Shown here piece after piece: positions 36,341 to 49,500 of a stretch of DNA of 64,000 bases. The notes beneath the pieces were generated by a model that worked only from the letters and a program-made list of their open reading frames with translations, was not told the origin of the DNA and did not search any database. A program made the position numbers and the translations under genes. Origin of the DNA: Adenophora triphylla var. japonica (taxonomy: Eukaryota; Streptophyta; Magnoliopsida; Asterales; Campanulaceae). How positions within the stretch are numbered: position 1 is the stretch's first letter; each line of letters begins with the position of its first letter. The stretch lies in the NCBI GenBank assembly GCA_022495995.1, contig JAFEMH010004899.1:62001-126000 (forward strand). The letters are read 5' to 3'.

Positions 36341-36924
36341 AATGACAGATTTGACAAAAAACAGTGAGGGTACAGGAAATCAGATGGTTAGGAAGGAAGA
36401 GTTAGTCTGGGCTTTGGAAAATGCCCATAAGGTTCATGAGGAACAAGAAGTGAAGGCTTATTGATACACTCCGTCATCATGGAGTTCAGGTAGCAGTTAA
36501 GTCCAATGGTTCCCCGGTTATGGTAGAAGATGAGACTCCAGAAGCAGCCATCTCAACTCCCCCAGCCTATAACCAATACCTTCCTCCACCCACATATGAT
36601 CCCTTGCCGAGGACCACTCCCCCTCAGTCCTTTCCAACATCCTAGGCCATCAGGGCTCCAACACCCTCGCCTCCTCAGATAAGACCCAGCTTTGAATCCT
36701 CCCAAATGGATCCCAATATCCCTGAAAGTCCTCCCAGGTTCACTTCCTTCCATCAATATGCTCAGTCAACAAAGTTCACCCCCGTGACTTTTCCGACCCA
36801 TTTCTTTGGGCAACTTGTACTTGCTCCAGCGGCTCCATGGCCTCAAATCCCTCCACTTCCACCAGTATCATGGGCATGTAACGGATCACTGCCTCAGTTT
36901 GCGATAGGGGATTCAGAAAGCTAG
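36341..36924 (+). pseudogene. gag N-terminal remnant of element B
   Basis: The frame opens MTDLTKNSEGTGNQMVRKEE with a short helical segment, stops at 36464, and continues in another frame with Pro-rich text (PPAYNQYLPPPTYDPLPR, then a stop, later PSFESSQMDPNIPESPPRF). This resembles the leader of Ogre/Tat gag proteins. No capsid, knuckle or pol follows. Confidence 0.5.
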
Positions 36925-39560
36925 CAGAAAAACGGAAAGCTCAAGTGTCCTGGCAGTCCAACCAGCGAAGAGTAGCTAGGCTAGGGATTACCTATCCTCA
37001 AAAAAAAAAAAAAAAAGAAAAATAGTCTCTCAGTCAACCTTCGTAGGTTCTAGTACTTTTCTCTTTCAATCAAGTCCTCTACGGATATTGTATTTAATCT
37101 TCAATTTTCTATAAAAGAGTCTTCTTCTTTTCTTGCTAGACTTAAGACATTATTTGCACACCTACATTACATTTAATGAAATGGTTTTATTTTATATGAT
37201 CACTTGCATTGCTCAACAAATAATCTCTCGAAATAATTCACGTTCCGATTAATCAGTGTGAGAAAGTCAACTAATGCCTTCCCCATACACTTTCCTTACC
37301 CCACAAAAGGCCTCCATCAAGCCATACACTTTCCCAATCATGCCCCCACCTTCATCTTGACCAAGTCAACGACGGCGACAACAAGGGACAACAAAAGGCC
37401 ACTCAGCTTTGAAAGATTGACCCCATGTCGACAACAACCAAAGAGCTTGCCTTAGACATCAAGGATATCAAGAAAGTTCAAGCAGGGGCTCGCCTTGGCC
37501 CTCAGGTGCTTCAAAAAAAAAAGAAAAAATGTGGTGCAAAAAGAGTAATGCCCAGCCTAGGCCGAAAATCCCAAAAAAGGGCAAGCCTAGGCAAAAAGCA
37601 GGGTTGCACATAAAAAGAAAAAAAGAAAGAAAAAAATCTTAGTGCAAAAAGAGTAATGCCCAAATTAGGCTGAAAATCCCAAAAAAGGGCGGTCTATGCA
37701 AAAAACAGGGTTGCACATAAAAATAAAAGAAAAACAGAAAAAGAAAATGAGGCCAAGGGACCCGGCCGCCCATCGAAAGCTTGACGGACAGGCAAAATCA
37801 AAGCTCAGAGAATGAAAGTTGTCGATAACAATGGGGCGGTCGAAGCAAAGCCAAAAGCATTTCATAAGCCTGTAGGCACGTGCAAATCCTTTCTCCCCCA
37901 ATGAAAGAGGAAGCAATCAGAAGCAGTCGTCCAAAAATGACTTGGTCAAGGAGCCATCCCGAGGCCCACGCCTCATCATCCGAGCCTTTTCACTAAAGGA
38001 ACCACAAAATCCCATTTTCCAAAGCAATCCGGCCAAGGCCGAACTACGACGACCTGAGCTCCTCACAATGAGGGGAACGTAGGCAACCAGCAATGGTCCG
38101 GTCATAAACATATCCAAATTCCTGAAAACCCGGTCTCATCAAATGACCTCTCCCATAGACACGCCGATTCCGTAAAACCCGGTCTCATCAATGACCTCCC
38201 TATACACAAACCTTTCTTTCACACCAGCCAACCTTGATCCGTTACACTGGTTGACTTTCTCCTCATGATTAATAAGAATGTCTTTCTTCATATCGAGATT
38301 AATGGTTGAATAACCCAAACATCAATAAAGGGTTTTAAGCAATTTTGTGATCATTGTAAATAAAACAAGTTTTCAGATGTCTTGACAAGTCTTCTCTTTC
38401 TACATCTTAGGAAAAATTGTGCTAAACACTGATTTTCTGTCAGCAGGGGCTTTCATACACTTTTACAAACCCTTCTACGCTTATACTCTCTCAAAAGAGT
38501 CAAACCCAAAGCAAGTTTTGTGCCTACATCGAATAAGGCCATCGGAATAACACAAAATCGGGATCTATTCCCACCTTTCGGAAAATATGCCCCTACATGT
38601 TATTTCTGAGAATCTTTTCCTTCACATCTTCTTAAGGTTGACTGAGTGACTAAAGGAAATAAGAAAGTAAGTACGAAAGGATAGGTCTTCCCTCTTCTGC
38701 TACAATTTGCATTAGGGTTGCCTTGAAACTCTTCAAGTCTGGGGCTTTGTCAAGCCATTTCTTTAGACTGGGGCTTCTTTAGTCATTTTTGGGTTTCGCA
38801 TCGGGTTCTTCATTAGGTCCCTAGATGGATTCAGTTTTGTTCAGATCAACCTCAGGATCACTTCCGCAGTACCAATCATATTGGGATTTTTGCTAGACTG
38901 GGGCTTCACTAAGTCACCTAAGACTTCGCCTACTCAGTTCGTCCAACCGGGGCTTTGCCAATGAAAGGATCTTTCCTCGCTTTGATAAGGCATGGGTCTT
39001 TGCAGAAATTTTTTCCTTAGACCGGGGCTTCGATAAGTTGCATCCACCCTCAGAGAAGAGGTTTGGTCACTTTGACCTTTGCTTTAAGTCCTTGGTTATA
39101 AAAGCCTGTCAGCATCAGCTTCAAGCGCCAGAGTCTGAGAAAAGGACCTTAATCAAGACCTGAGGTTTAAACCCAGTCTCAGCCCAAGAGGGAATCCTAG
39201 TCCACGTCGACAACATCCCATCAACAACAGCAATTCAGTCCGCACCCAAGTGATACGACCCCACCTGCTTGAAACCCGTCTTAAACAATTTCCAAACACA
39301 TTCCATATGTACATCCAGACCCAGTCCCTACCATTGTTTCCAAGAAGAAATCACCCCTAGGATCAAGTAACGTGCCAATTGCTAATGATAACATTTTCTC
39401 CCAAAAGCGCCTTCGTTACTTCCGTTATAACGAGATAACGCCAGGCGACAGTTTCCTAATTGTCAAAAATCTAACTTTAGCTACCTCTATCACAGATTGA
39501 GAAGTATGCTCAAGTTTTTCAGCTATAGCTGCCTCTATCTACTCGACAGTGACGTAAGCT
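36925..39560 (+). other. Non-coding interior of element B
   Basis: No supported gene. 37528-37720 has two imperfect copies of a ~115-bp segment (GTGCAAAAAGAGTAATGCCC to GGGTTGCACATAAAAA). Repeated phrases such as GACTGGGGCTTC (38700-39030) occur. Similar text is common in Ogre/Tat-type elements. Confidence 0.5.
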
Positions 39561-39572
39561 TTAGCTTCCTCA

Positions 39573-39682
39573 GGTGACAACCTCTATTAATTGTCAATCA
39601 GCTGACAACCTCCATTAATTGTCAATCAGGTGACAACCTCCATTAATTGTCAATCAGGTGACATCCTCCATTAATTGTCAAA
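39573..39682 (+). repeat. 28-bp tandem repeat, 4 copies, in element B
   Basis: Unit GGTGACAACCTCCATTAATT followed by GTCAATCA, starting at 39573, 39601, 39629 and 39657. Three of the four units hold the perfect dyad TGACAA…TTGTCA; the fourth reads TGACAT on the left. Confidence 0.9.
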
Positions 39683-40459
39683 CCCTCGAGGATCCTAGAT
39701 ATCGTTCCTACCTATCTAGTGATGCTTGAACTACGACCAAGGCTTGATTCCTCCGGGATACGTAGGTAGCCTTTCATAAAAGGTCCAGCCATCCGACCAC
39801 ATTGGTCACCTTTTTCTTTCCCCATTCCTCAATGGTGCGTAAGCTTTTCATAAATGTCCAACTAACCGACCACTTTGGTCACCCCCTTTCCTCGATTAGC
39901 TAATTTGGCGTGCTGAGGTCCCCTTTTGGTCGTATAGAGCCTAGGAGGCATTTTCCAATTGAATCAAACTAAAAGTGTTTGATTTCTCTCGATCCCTCTC
40001 GAATCTCCCTCTCAATGTTCGCTCTCTCTCTTCTCACTGTCGTCTCCCTCTCAATTTCAAGTCCAATTGAGTTTCAAAATGACGACTGTGCGAATTTTAA
40101 TGAATCTGTCAAATGGGCCTATTATGTCGTGCGACATACTAAGCCTCTGTGGCTTGTTTTTACAATTTTGCCCCTGAAGGCTCAATTTTACGATTTTATC
40201 CCTCATAGGTCTGTTTTACCCCTTGTGCCCCTGGCATTTCCAATCATTTTCGATCAAATTTTCCCTCCAGTGCCCCCGAGGTTTATTTTACAAATTTACC
40301 CCTGTGGCTCATTTTATTTGCCTTTGGCATTTCTAATTCTATTTTACAGAAAAATTATTATCAGGGTACGCCCCGTTTCCTTATAAAATTATCGGGTACG
40401 TCCCACTTTCTTTACAAAAATCATCGAGTCCTTCCTACTTCTTTACAAAATCCATTCTC

Positions 40460-41755
40460 TCTCGCGATCTCCGTCATTCCAAGGTGAAAGAATGACATTT
40501 CGCTCTCTCTTTCGATCTCCGTCATTCCAAGGTGGAAGAATGACATTTCGATCTCTCTCGCGATCTCCGTCATTCCAAGGTGGAAGAATGACATTTCGCT
40601 CTCTCTTTCGATCTCCGTCATTCCAAGGTGGAAGAATGACATTTCGATCTCTCTCGCGATCTCCGTTATTCCAAGTTGAAGGAATAACATTTCGATCTCT
40701 CTCGCGATCTCCGTCATTCCAAGATGGAAGAATGACATTTCGCTCTCTCTTTCGATCTCCGTTATTCCAAGTTGAAGGAATAACATTTCGATCTCTCTCG
40801 CGATCTCCGTCATTCCAAGGTGGAAGAATGACATTTCGCTCTCTTTCGATCTTCGTTATTCCAAGTTGAAGGAATAACATTTCGATCTCTCTCGCGATCT
40901 CCGTCATTCCAAGGTGGAAGAATGACATTTCGCTCTTTCTTTCGATCTCCGTTATTCCAAGTTGAAGGAATAACATTTCGATCTCTCTCGCGATCTCCGT
41001 CATTCCAAGGTGGAAGAATGACATTTCGCTCTCTCTTTCGATCTCCGTCATTCCAAGGTGGAAGAATGACATTTCGATCTCTCTCGCGATCTCCGTCATT
41101 CCAAGGTGGAAGAATGACATTTCGCTCTCTCTTTCGATCTCCGTCATTCCAAGGTGGAAGAATGACATTTCGATCTCTCTCGCGATCTCCGTCATTCCAA
41201 GGTGGAAGAATGACATTTCGCTCTCTCTCTTTCGATCTCCGTCATTCCAAGGTGGAAGAATGACATTTCGATCTCTCTCGCGATCTCCGTCATTCCAAGG
41301 TGGAAGAATGACATTTCGCTCTCTCTTTCGATCTCCGTCATTCCAAGGTGGAAGAATGACATTTCGATCTCTCTCGCGATCTCCGTTATTCCAAGTTGAA
41401 GGAATAACATTTCGCTCTCTCTCTCGCGATCTCCGTCATTCCAAGGTGGAAGAATGACATTTCGCTCTCTCTTTCGATCTCCGTCATTCCAAGGTGGAAG
41501 AATGACATTTCGATCTCTCTCGCGATCTCCGTCATTCCAAGATGGAAGAATGACATTTCGCTCTATCTTTCGATCTCCGTCATTCCAAGGTGGAAGAATG
41601 ACATTTCGATCTCTCTCGCGATCTCCGTTATTCCAAGTTGAAGGAATAACATTTCGCTCTCTCTCTTTCGATCTCCGTCATTCCAAGGTGAATGACATTT
41701 CGCTCTCTCTTTCGATCTCCGTTATTCCGAGTTGGAAGAATAACATTTTGATTCA
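40460..41755 (+). repeat. 48-bp tandem repeat, about 26 copies, in element B
   Basis: The unit runs GATCTCCGTCATTCCAAGGT, GGAAGAATGACATTTCG, then alternately CTCTCTCTTTC or ATCTCTCTCGC, giving a 96-bp dimer pattern. Every full copy contains an inverted repeat, either GTCATTC…GAATGAC or GTTATTCC…GGAATAAC. 48 is 16 codons, hence open frames on both strands that should not be annotated as proteins. Confidence 0.95.
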
Positions 41756-42018
41756 GTCAAAGTTCGAACTACGACCTGGCTTGATTCCTCCGGGATACGT
41801 AGGTAGCCTACTTTAGGTTCAGCCAATTCGTCACATTTGACGCCCCCCTTTCCCCAGTGGATTCCGAACTACGGCCTGGCTTGATTCCTCCGGGATACGT
41901 AGGTAGCCTTTCATAAGAGGTTCAGCCACTCGACCACCTCGGTCTCCCAATCCGTCTCGGCATTCGCCAGATCGGATCCTTTTCTATCGACAACCCCACT
42001 CGCCTTGCAAGTGACGTT

Positions 42019-42031
42019 GCCGAGGGGCTTC
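42019..42031 (+). other. Polypurine tract region of element B
   Basis: GCCGAGGGGCTTC lies directly before the 3' LTR start TGTAAGTACCC. Confidence 0.55.
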
Positions 42032-43557
42032 TGTAAGTACCCAAATCTGGCTCATGCCTTCCGGTTAAATTTCCCGGCAATTTCGGTAAGTTTTCCGGTA
42101 ATTCCCCAGACCTTCCTAGTGTTCCGGAAACATTCCGGAACTGTTTTTAATTAAATAAGGGCTGAAGGGAATCCTTCCTAATTAAGAAACACGTTTTTCT
42201 TAATTAGGAGGGAAGGTTCTAGAATTTGCCACCTTGCATGGTTCTAGAATGCTGAGTCATTGTGGATAATGCCGCACGGCTGCATTAGCTTGCTGCCCTT
42301 AGCCGCACGGCTTCATTAGCCTTATCCAGACTGCCTATAAATAGAGCCCTCCTCTACCCATTTCACAACAACAATTTCCAACAACACCACACATAATACG
42401 AAGAAATACTCCCAAGAGGCTGTTGAAGATCCAAGAAGGTGAAGAAGAAGGCCAAGAAGCTCCCTCCCTCCTCCTTGAAGATCCAAGACCAACCTCTCCT
42501 CCTAGCTCCGCCCGAAGAAGAAGGAAGCCATTGGTAACCTCGCACGCCCTAACCTCGCATCCTAATTGCTTTATAAATTGCTCATTGCATTACTTTTATA
42601 TTGCTTGGGACTTGGTAGATTAAAGAGCATATCTTCATATTCCCCTTCCCCTTTTGCATGCATTAGACATCATTTGTCATAAAAATGTAGTCTTTTCCCA
42701 TAAAGGTGCATCCTTTGCACCTAAAACCCCCATTTTCAAATAAAAATGTCATCTTTATGCATCCTTTGCATAAAAATCATGTCTTTACATTCAAAATGCA
42801 TCCTTTGCAATAAAGATCACTTCTTTAAATCAAAAAGCATCCTTTGCAACCCAAAAATGTCATATTTTCACTAAAGTGTCATTTTTATCATACATTCCCC
42901 CATGTCCCCATTAATAACCTTGGAGCGGACCGGTGTAAAAGATCCTATCTTTACATCGTTCCTTCCATTAAAGGTTCATGATCTCTTTAGAAAGGGATAA
43001 CCTTGAACCCGATATCTCCGATTATCACTTAAGACGAGCATGAAGCATCTATATGAGCTCAATCGTCTTAAGGTGTAGGATTGATGGGTTAAGGACATTT
43101 CCTTCCTAAAGAACCTCATTTTGAACTATAAAAGGGAGTCATTCTCTCGATCACGCAAGTCCCGAGGTTAAAAAAAGCGATGATCACAAGTCCAAGATGA
43201 GGACGGGATCATAATCCCGAATACATAAAATTCCAAGGAATCCCGAGCGACAACCAATAAATGGTTTGTACGTCCGGAAGACAACTTGGGACATTCCCCC
43301 CCTTATTTTCAAACACATGCACACAAGAAAGCACGCAAGCAAGCACGATTAATGAAATCTTGGGAGACTTGCTCCGGCAAGGCACCTTGGGTGAACGACG
43401 ATCCGTTCTTCCCAAGGGGTAACTTAACCTCCGAACCCAATAAAACCTTTTTTCAAAGTTTTGAGGTAATCAAAATGGCGTGGCGACTCCGTTTTTTAAA
43501 TTAAACCGGATGTCTTCAAACTCGCGTGAATCCAACAAATTTGGGCACACATTCACA
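42032..43557 (+). repeat. 3' LTR of element B
   Basis: 1526 bp from TGTAAGTACCC to CACATTCACA. Its last 338 bp equal the 5' remnant. 42700-42860 has four copies of GCATCCTTTGCA. Satellite starts at the next base. Confidence 0.85.
42336..42344 (+). promoter_or_regulatory. TATA box in element B LTR
   Basis: TATAAATAG in the context CTGCCTATAAATAGAGCCC, followed by a CA-rich start region. A good core promoter for LTR transcription. Confidence 0.65.
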
Positions 43558-46500
43558 CAAATGGAGGTCGTTTTCATGGTGAAAATGACCATTTACGAAA
43601 TTTCCCGATTCCCCAAAGGGGGTAGTACACGCATTTTTGGGCTCCCGGGCACTGGTAGCCATATACCCTCCTTTTTTTTAACCAATCCAATAAAGTATTT
43701 GAAAGGATCCGCCCACCAAAAATTTGGCTCAAACGGAGGTCGTTTTCATGGTGAAAATCACCATTTACGAAATTTTCTGATTCCCCAAAGGGGGTAGCTC
43801 GCGCATTTTTGGGCTCCCGGGAACTAGTAGCCAAATACCCTCCTTTTTTCAACCAATCCAATATAACATTTTAAAGGATCCTCCCACCAAAAATTTGGCT
43901 CAAATGGAGGTCGTTTTCATGGTGAAAATCACCATTTACGAAATATCCCGATTCGCCAAAGTGGGTAGTTCACGAATTTTTAGGCTCCCGGGCACTCGTA
44001 GCAAAATACCCTCCTTTTTTCAACCAATCCAATATAACATTTGAAATGATCCGCCCACCAAAAATTTGGCTCAAACGGAGGTCGTTTTCATGGTGAAAAT
44101 GACCATTTACGAAATTTCCCGATTCCCCAAAGGGGGTAGTACACGCATTTTTGGGCTCCCGGGCTCTAGTTGCCAAATACCCTCCTTTTTTCAACCAATC
44201 CAATAGAACATTTGAAAGGATCCGCCCACCAAAAAATTGGCTCAAACAGAGGTCGTTTTCATGGTGAAAATCACCATTTACGAAATTTTCTGATTCCCCA
44301 AAGGGGGTAGCTCGCGCATTTTTGGGCTCCCGGGCACTAGTAGCCAAATACCCTCCTTTTTTCAACCAATCCAATATAACATTTGAAAGGATCCTCCCAC
44401 AAAAAAATTGGCTCAAACGGAGGTCGTTTTCATGGTGAAAATCACCATTTACGAAATTTCCCGATTCCCCAAAGGGGGTAGTTCACGCATTTTTAGGCTC
44501 CCGGGCACTCGTAGCCAAATACCATCCTTTTTTCAACCAATCCAATAGATCATTTGAAATGATCCGCCCACCAAAAATTTGGCTCAAACGGAGGTCGTTT
44601 TCATGGTGAAAATGACCATTTACGAAATTTCCCGATTCCCCAAAGGGGGTAGTACACGCATTTTTGGGCTCCCGGGCACTAGTAGCCAAATACCCTCCTT
44701 TTTTCAACCAATCCAATAGAACATTTGAAAGGATCCGCCCACCAAAAACTTGGCTCAAACGGAGGTCGTTTTCATGGTGAAAATCACCATTTACGAAATT
44801 TTCTGATTCCCTAAAGGGGGTAGCTCACGCATTTTTGGGCTCCCGGGCACTAGTAGCCAAATACCCTCCTTTTTTCAACCAATCCAATATAACATTTTAA
44901 AGGATCCGCCCACCAAAAATTTGGCTCAAATGGAGGTCGTTTTCATGGTGAAAATCACCATTTACGAAATATCCCGATTCGCCAAAGTGGGTAGTTCACG
45001 AATTTTTAGGCTCCCGGGCACTCGTAGCAAAATACCCTACTTTTTTCAACCAATCCAATAGAACATTTGAAAGTATCCGCCCACCAAAAATTTGGCTCAA
45101 ACGGAGGTCGTTTTCATGGTGAAAATGACCATTTACGAAATTTCCCGATTCCCCAAAGGGGGTAGTACACGCATTTTTGGGCTCCCGGGCTCTAGTTGCC
45201 AAATACCCTCCTTTTTTCAACCAATCCAATATAACATTTGAAAGGATCCTCCCACAAAAAAATTGGCTCAAACGGAGGTCGTTTTCATGGTGAAAATCAC
45301 CATTTACCAAATTTCCCAATTCCCCAAAGGGGTAGTTCACGCATTTTTAGGCTCCCGGGCACTCGTAGCCAAATACCCTCCTTTTTTCAACCAATCCAAT
45401 AGATCATTTGAAATGATCCGCCCACCAAAAATTTGGCTTAAACGGAGGTCGTTTTCATGGTGAAAATGACCATTTACGAAATTTCACGATTCCCCAAAGG
45501 GGGTAGTACACGCATTTTTGGGCTTCCGGGCACTGGTAGCCAAATACCCTCCTTTTTTTAACCAATCCAATAAAACATTTGAAAGGATCCGCCCACCAAA
45601 AATTTGGCTCAAACGGAGTTCGTTTTCATGGTGAAAATCACCATTTACGAAATTTTTCGATTCCCCAAAGGGGGTAGCTCGCGCATTTTTGGGCTCCCGG
45701 GCACTAGTAGCCAAATACTCTCTTTTTTTTCAACTAATCCAATATAACATTTGAAAGGATCCCCCCACAAAAAATTGGCTCAAACGGAGGTCATTTTCAT
45801 GGTGAAAATCACCATTTACGAAATTTCCCGATTCCCCAAAGGGGGTAGTTCACGCATTTTTAGGCTCCTGGGAACTCGTAGCCAAATACCCTCCTTTTTT
45901 CAACCAATCCAATAGAACATTTGAAATGATCCGCCCACCAAAAATTTGGCTCAAACGGAGGTCGTTTTCATGGTGAAAATGACCATTTACGAAATTTCCC
46001 GATTCCCCAAAGGGGGTAGTACACTCATTTTTGGGCTCCCGGGCACTAGTAGCCAAATACCATCCTTTTTTCAACCAATCCAATAGAACATTTGAAAGGA
46101 TCCTCCCACAAAAAATTTGGCTCAAACAGAGGTCGTTTTCATGGTGAAAATCACCATTTACGAAATATCCCGATTCGCCAAAGGGGGTAGTTCACGCATT
46201 TTTAGGCTCCCGGGCACTCATAGCAAAATACCCTCCTTTTTTCAACCAATCTAATAGAACATTTGAAAGGATCTGCCCACCAAAAATTTGGCTCAAACGG
46301 AGGTCGTTTTCATGGTGAAAATGACCATTTACGAAATTTCCCGATTCCCCAAAGGGGGTAGTACACGCATTTTTGGGCTCCCGGGCACTAGTAGCCAAAT
46401 ACCCTCCTTTTTTCAACCATTCCAATAGAACATTTAAAAGGATCAGCCCACCAAAAATTTAGCTCAAACGGAGGTCGTTTTCATGGGGAAAATCACCATT

Positions 46501-49500
46501 TACGAAATTTCCCGATTCCCCAAAGGGGGTAGCTCACGCATTTTTGGGCTTCCGGGAACTAGTAGCCAAATTACCTCCTTTTTTCAACCAATCTAAAACA
46601 ACATTTGAAAGGATCCGCCCACCAAAAATTTGGCTCAAACGGAGGTCGTTTTCATGGTTAAAATCACCATTTACAAAATTTCTGATTCCCCTAAAGGGGG
46701 TTGCTCGCGCATTTTTGGGCTCCCGGGCACTATTAGCCAAATATCCTCCTTTTTTCAACCAATCCAATATAAAATTTTAAAGGATCCGCCCACCAAAAAT
46801 TTGGCTCAAATAGAGGTCGATTTCATGGTGTAAATCATCATTTACGAAATATCCCGATTCGCCAAAGGGGGGTAGTTCACGCATTTTTAGACTCCCGGGT
46901 ACTCATAGAAAAATAGCCTCCTTTTTTCAACCAATCCAATAGAATATTTGAAAGTATCTTCCCACCAAAAATTTGGCTCAAACGGAGGTCGTTTTCATGG
47001 TGAAAATCACCATTTACGAAATTTTATGATTCCCCAAAGGGGGGTAGCTCGCGCATTTTTGGGCTCCCGGGCACTAGTAGCCAAATACCCTCCTTTTTTC
47101 AACCAATCCAATATAACATTTGAAAGGATCCTCCCACAAAAAATTGGCTCAAACGGAGGTCGTTTTCATGGTGAAAATGACCATTTACGAAATTTCCCGA
47201 TTCCCCGTACACGCATTTTTGGGCTCCCGGACACTAGTAGCCAAATACCCTCCTTTTTTCAACCAATCCAATATAACATTTGAAACGATCCGCCCACCAA
47301 AAATTTGGCTAAAACGGAGGTCGTTTTCATGGTGAAAATCACCATTTACGAAATTTCCCGATTCCCCAAAGGGGGTAGTTCACGCATTTTTGGGCTCCCG
47401 GGCTCTAGTTTCCAAATACCCTCCTTTTTTCAACCAATCCAATAGAACATTTGAAAGGATCCGACCAACAAAAATTTGGCTCAAACGGAGGTCGTTTTCA
47501 TGGTGAAAATCACCATTTACGAAATTTTGTGATTCCCCAAAGGGGGTAGCTCGCGCATTTTTGGGCTCCCGGGCACTAGTAGCCAAATACCCTCCTTTTT
47601 TCAACCAATCTAATATAACATTTGAAACTATCCTCCCACCAAAAATTTGGCTCAAACGGAGGTCGTTTTCATGGTTAAAATCACCATTTACAAAATTTTC
47701 TGATTCCCTAAAGGGGGTAGCTCTTGCATTTTTGGGCTCCCGGGCACTAATATCCAAATACCCTCCTTTTTTCAACCAATCCAATATAAAATTTGAAAGG
47801 ATCCGCCCACCAAAAATTTGGCTCAAACGAAGGTCGATTTCATGGTAAAAATCATCATTTACGAAATATCCCGATTCGCCAAAGGGGGTAGTTCACGCAT
47901 TTTTAGGCTCCCGGGTACTCATAGCAAAATAGCCTCCTTTTTTCAACCAATCTAATAGAACATTTGAAAGGATCTTCCCACCAAAAAGGCTCAAACGGAG
48001 GTCGTTTTCATTGTGAAAATGACCATTTACGAAATTTCCCGATTCCCCAAAGGGGGTAGTACACGCATTTTTGGGCTCCCGGGCACTAATAGCCAAATAC
48101 CCTCCTTTTTTCAACCAATCCAATAGAACATTTGAAAGGATCCGCCCACCAAAAATTTGGCTCAAACGAAGGTCGTTTTCATGGTGAAAATCACCATTTA
48201 CGAAATTTTTTGATTCCCTAAAGGGGGTAGCTCACGCATTTTTGGGCTCCCGGACACTAATAGCCAAATACCCTCCTTTTTTCAACCAATCCAATATAAC
48301 ATTTGAAAGGATCCGCCCACCAAAAATTTGGCTCAAACGGAGGTCGTTTTCATGGTGAAAATCACCATTTACGAAATTTTTTGATTCCCTAAAGGGGGTA
48401 GCTCATGCATTTTTGGGCTCCCGGGCACTAATAGCCAAATACCCTCCTTTTTTCAACCAATCCAATATAACATTTGAAAGGATCCTCCCACCAAAAATTT
48501 GGCTCAAACGGAGGTCGTTTTCATGGTGAAAATCACCATTTACGAAATATCCCGATTCGCCAAAGGGGGTAGTTCACGCATTTTTAGGCTCCCGGGCACT
48601 CATAGAAAAATACCCTCCTTTTTTCAACCAATCCAATAAAACATTTGAAAGGATCTGCCCACCAAAAATTTGGCTCAAAAGGAGGTCGTTTTCATGGTGA
48701 AAATGACCATTTACGAAATTTCTCGATTCCCCAAAGGGGGTAGTACACGCATTTTTGGACTCTCGGGCACTAGTAGCCAAATACCCTCCTTTTTTCAACC
48801 AATCCAATAGAACATTTGAAAGGATCCGCCCACCAAAAATTTGGCTCAAATAGAGGTCGTTTTCATGGGGAAAATCACCATTTACGAAATTTTTTGATTC
48901 CCTAAAGGGGGTAGCTCACGCATTTTTGGGCTCCCGGGCACTAATAGCCAAATACCCTCCTTTTTTCAACCAATCCAATATAACATTTGAACGGATCCTC
49001 CAACCAAAAATTTTTCTCAAACGGAGGTCGTTTTCATGGTTAAAATCACCATCTACGAAATATCCCGATTCGCCAAAGGGGGTAGTTTAAACATTTTTAG
49101 GCTCCCAGGCACTCATAGAAAAATACCCTCCTTTTTTTAACCAATCCAATAGAACATTTTAAAGGATCTGCCCACCAAAAATTTGGCTCAAACGGAGGTC
49201 ATTTTCATGGGGAAAATCACCATTTACGAAATTTCCCGATTCCCCAAAGGGGGTAGCACACGCATTTTTGGGCTTCCGGGAACTAGTAGCCAAATTACCT
49301 CCTTTTTTCAACCAATCCAATACAACATTTGAAAGGATCCGCCCACCAATAATTTGGCTCAAACGGAGGTCGTTTTCATGGTTAAAATCACCATTTACAA
49401 AATTTTCTGATTCCCTAAAGGGGGTAGCTCGTGCATTTTTGGGCTCCCGGACACTAGTATCCAAATACCCTCCTTTTTTCAACCAATCCAATATAAAATT

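Larger units (their letters stand above)
33683..43557 (+). mobile_element. LTR retrotransposon B, Ogre/Tat-like, non-autonomous, 5' LTR truncated
   Basis: A 337-bp remnant of the 5' LTR (33683-34019) matches the last 338 bp of a 3' LTR (42032-43557) with about one difference. A primer site follows, then 8 kb of interior with only a gag-like leader remnant and no pol. The interior carries four tandem-repeat families and three copies of CGGGATACGTAGGTAGCC (39758, 41790, 41897), a phrase typical of Ogre/Tat 3' regions. The right flank is satellite; the left flank is element A. Confidence 0.85.

Noticed and set aside
39573..39682. CRISPR-like regularly spaced repeats (28, 48 and 62 bp)
   Set aside because: Units are directly adjacent with no unique spacers, in a plant retroelement; they are tandem repeats.
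40421..41816. ORFs of 113-257 codons with repeated MSFFHLGMTEIERE or MTFRSLSRSPSFQGG
   Set aside because: 48-bp tandem repeat with a period divisible by three; both strands are open, so this is repeat sequence and not a protein gene.
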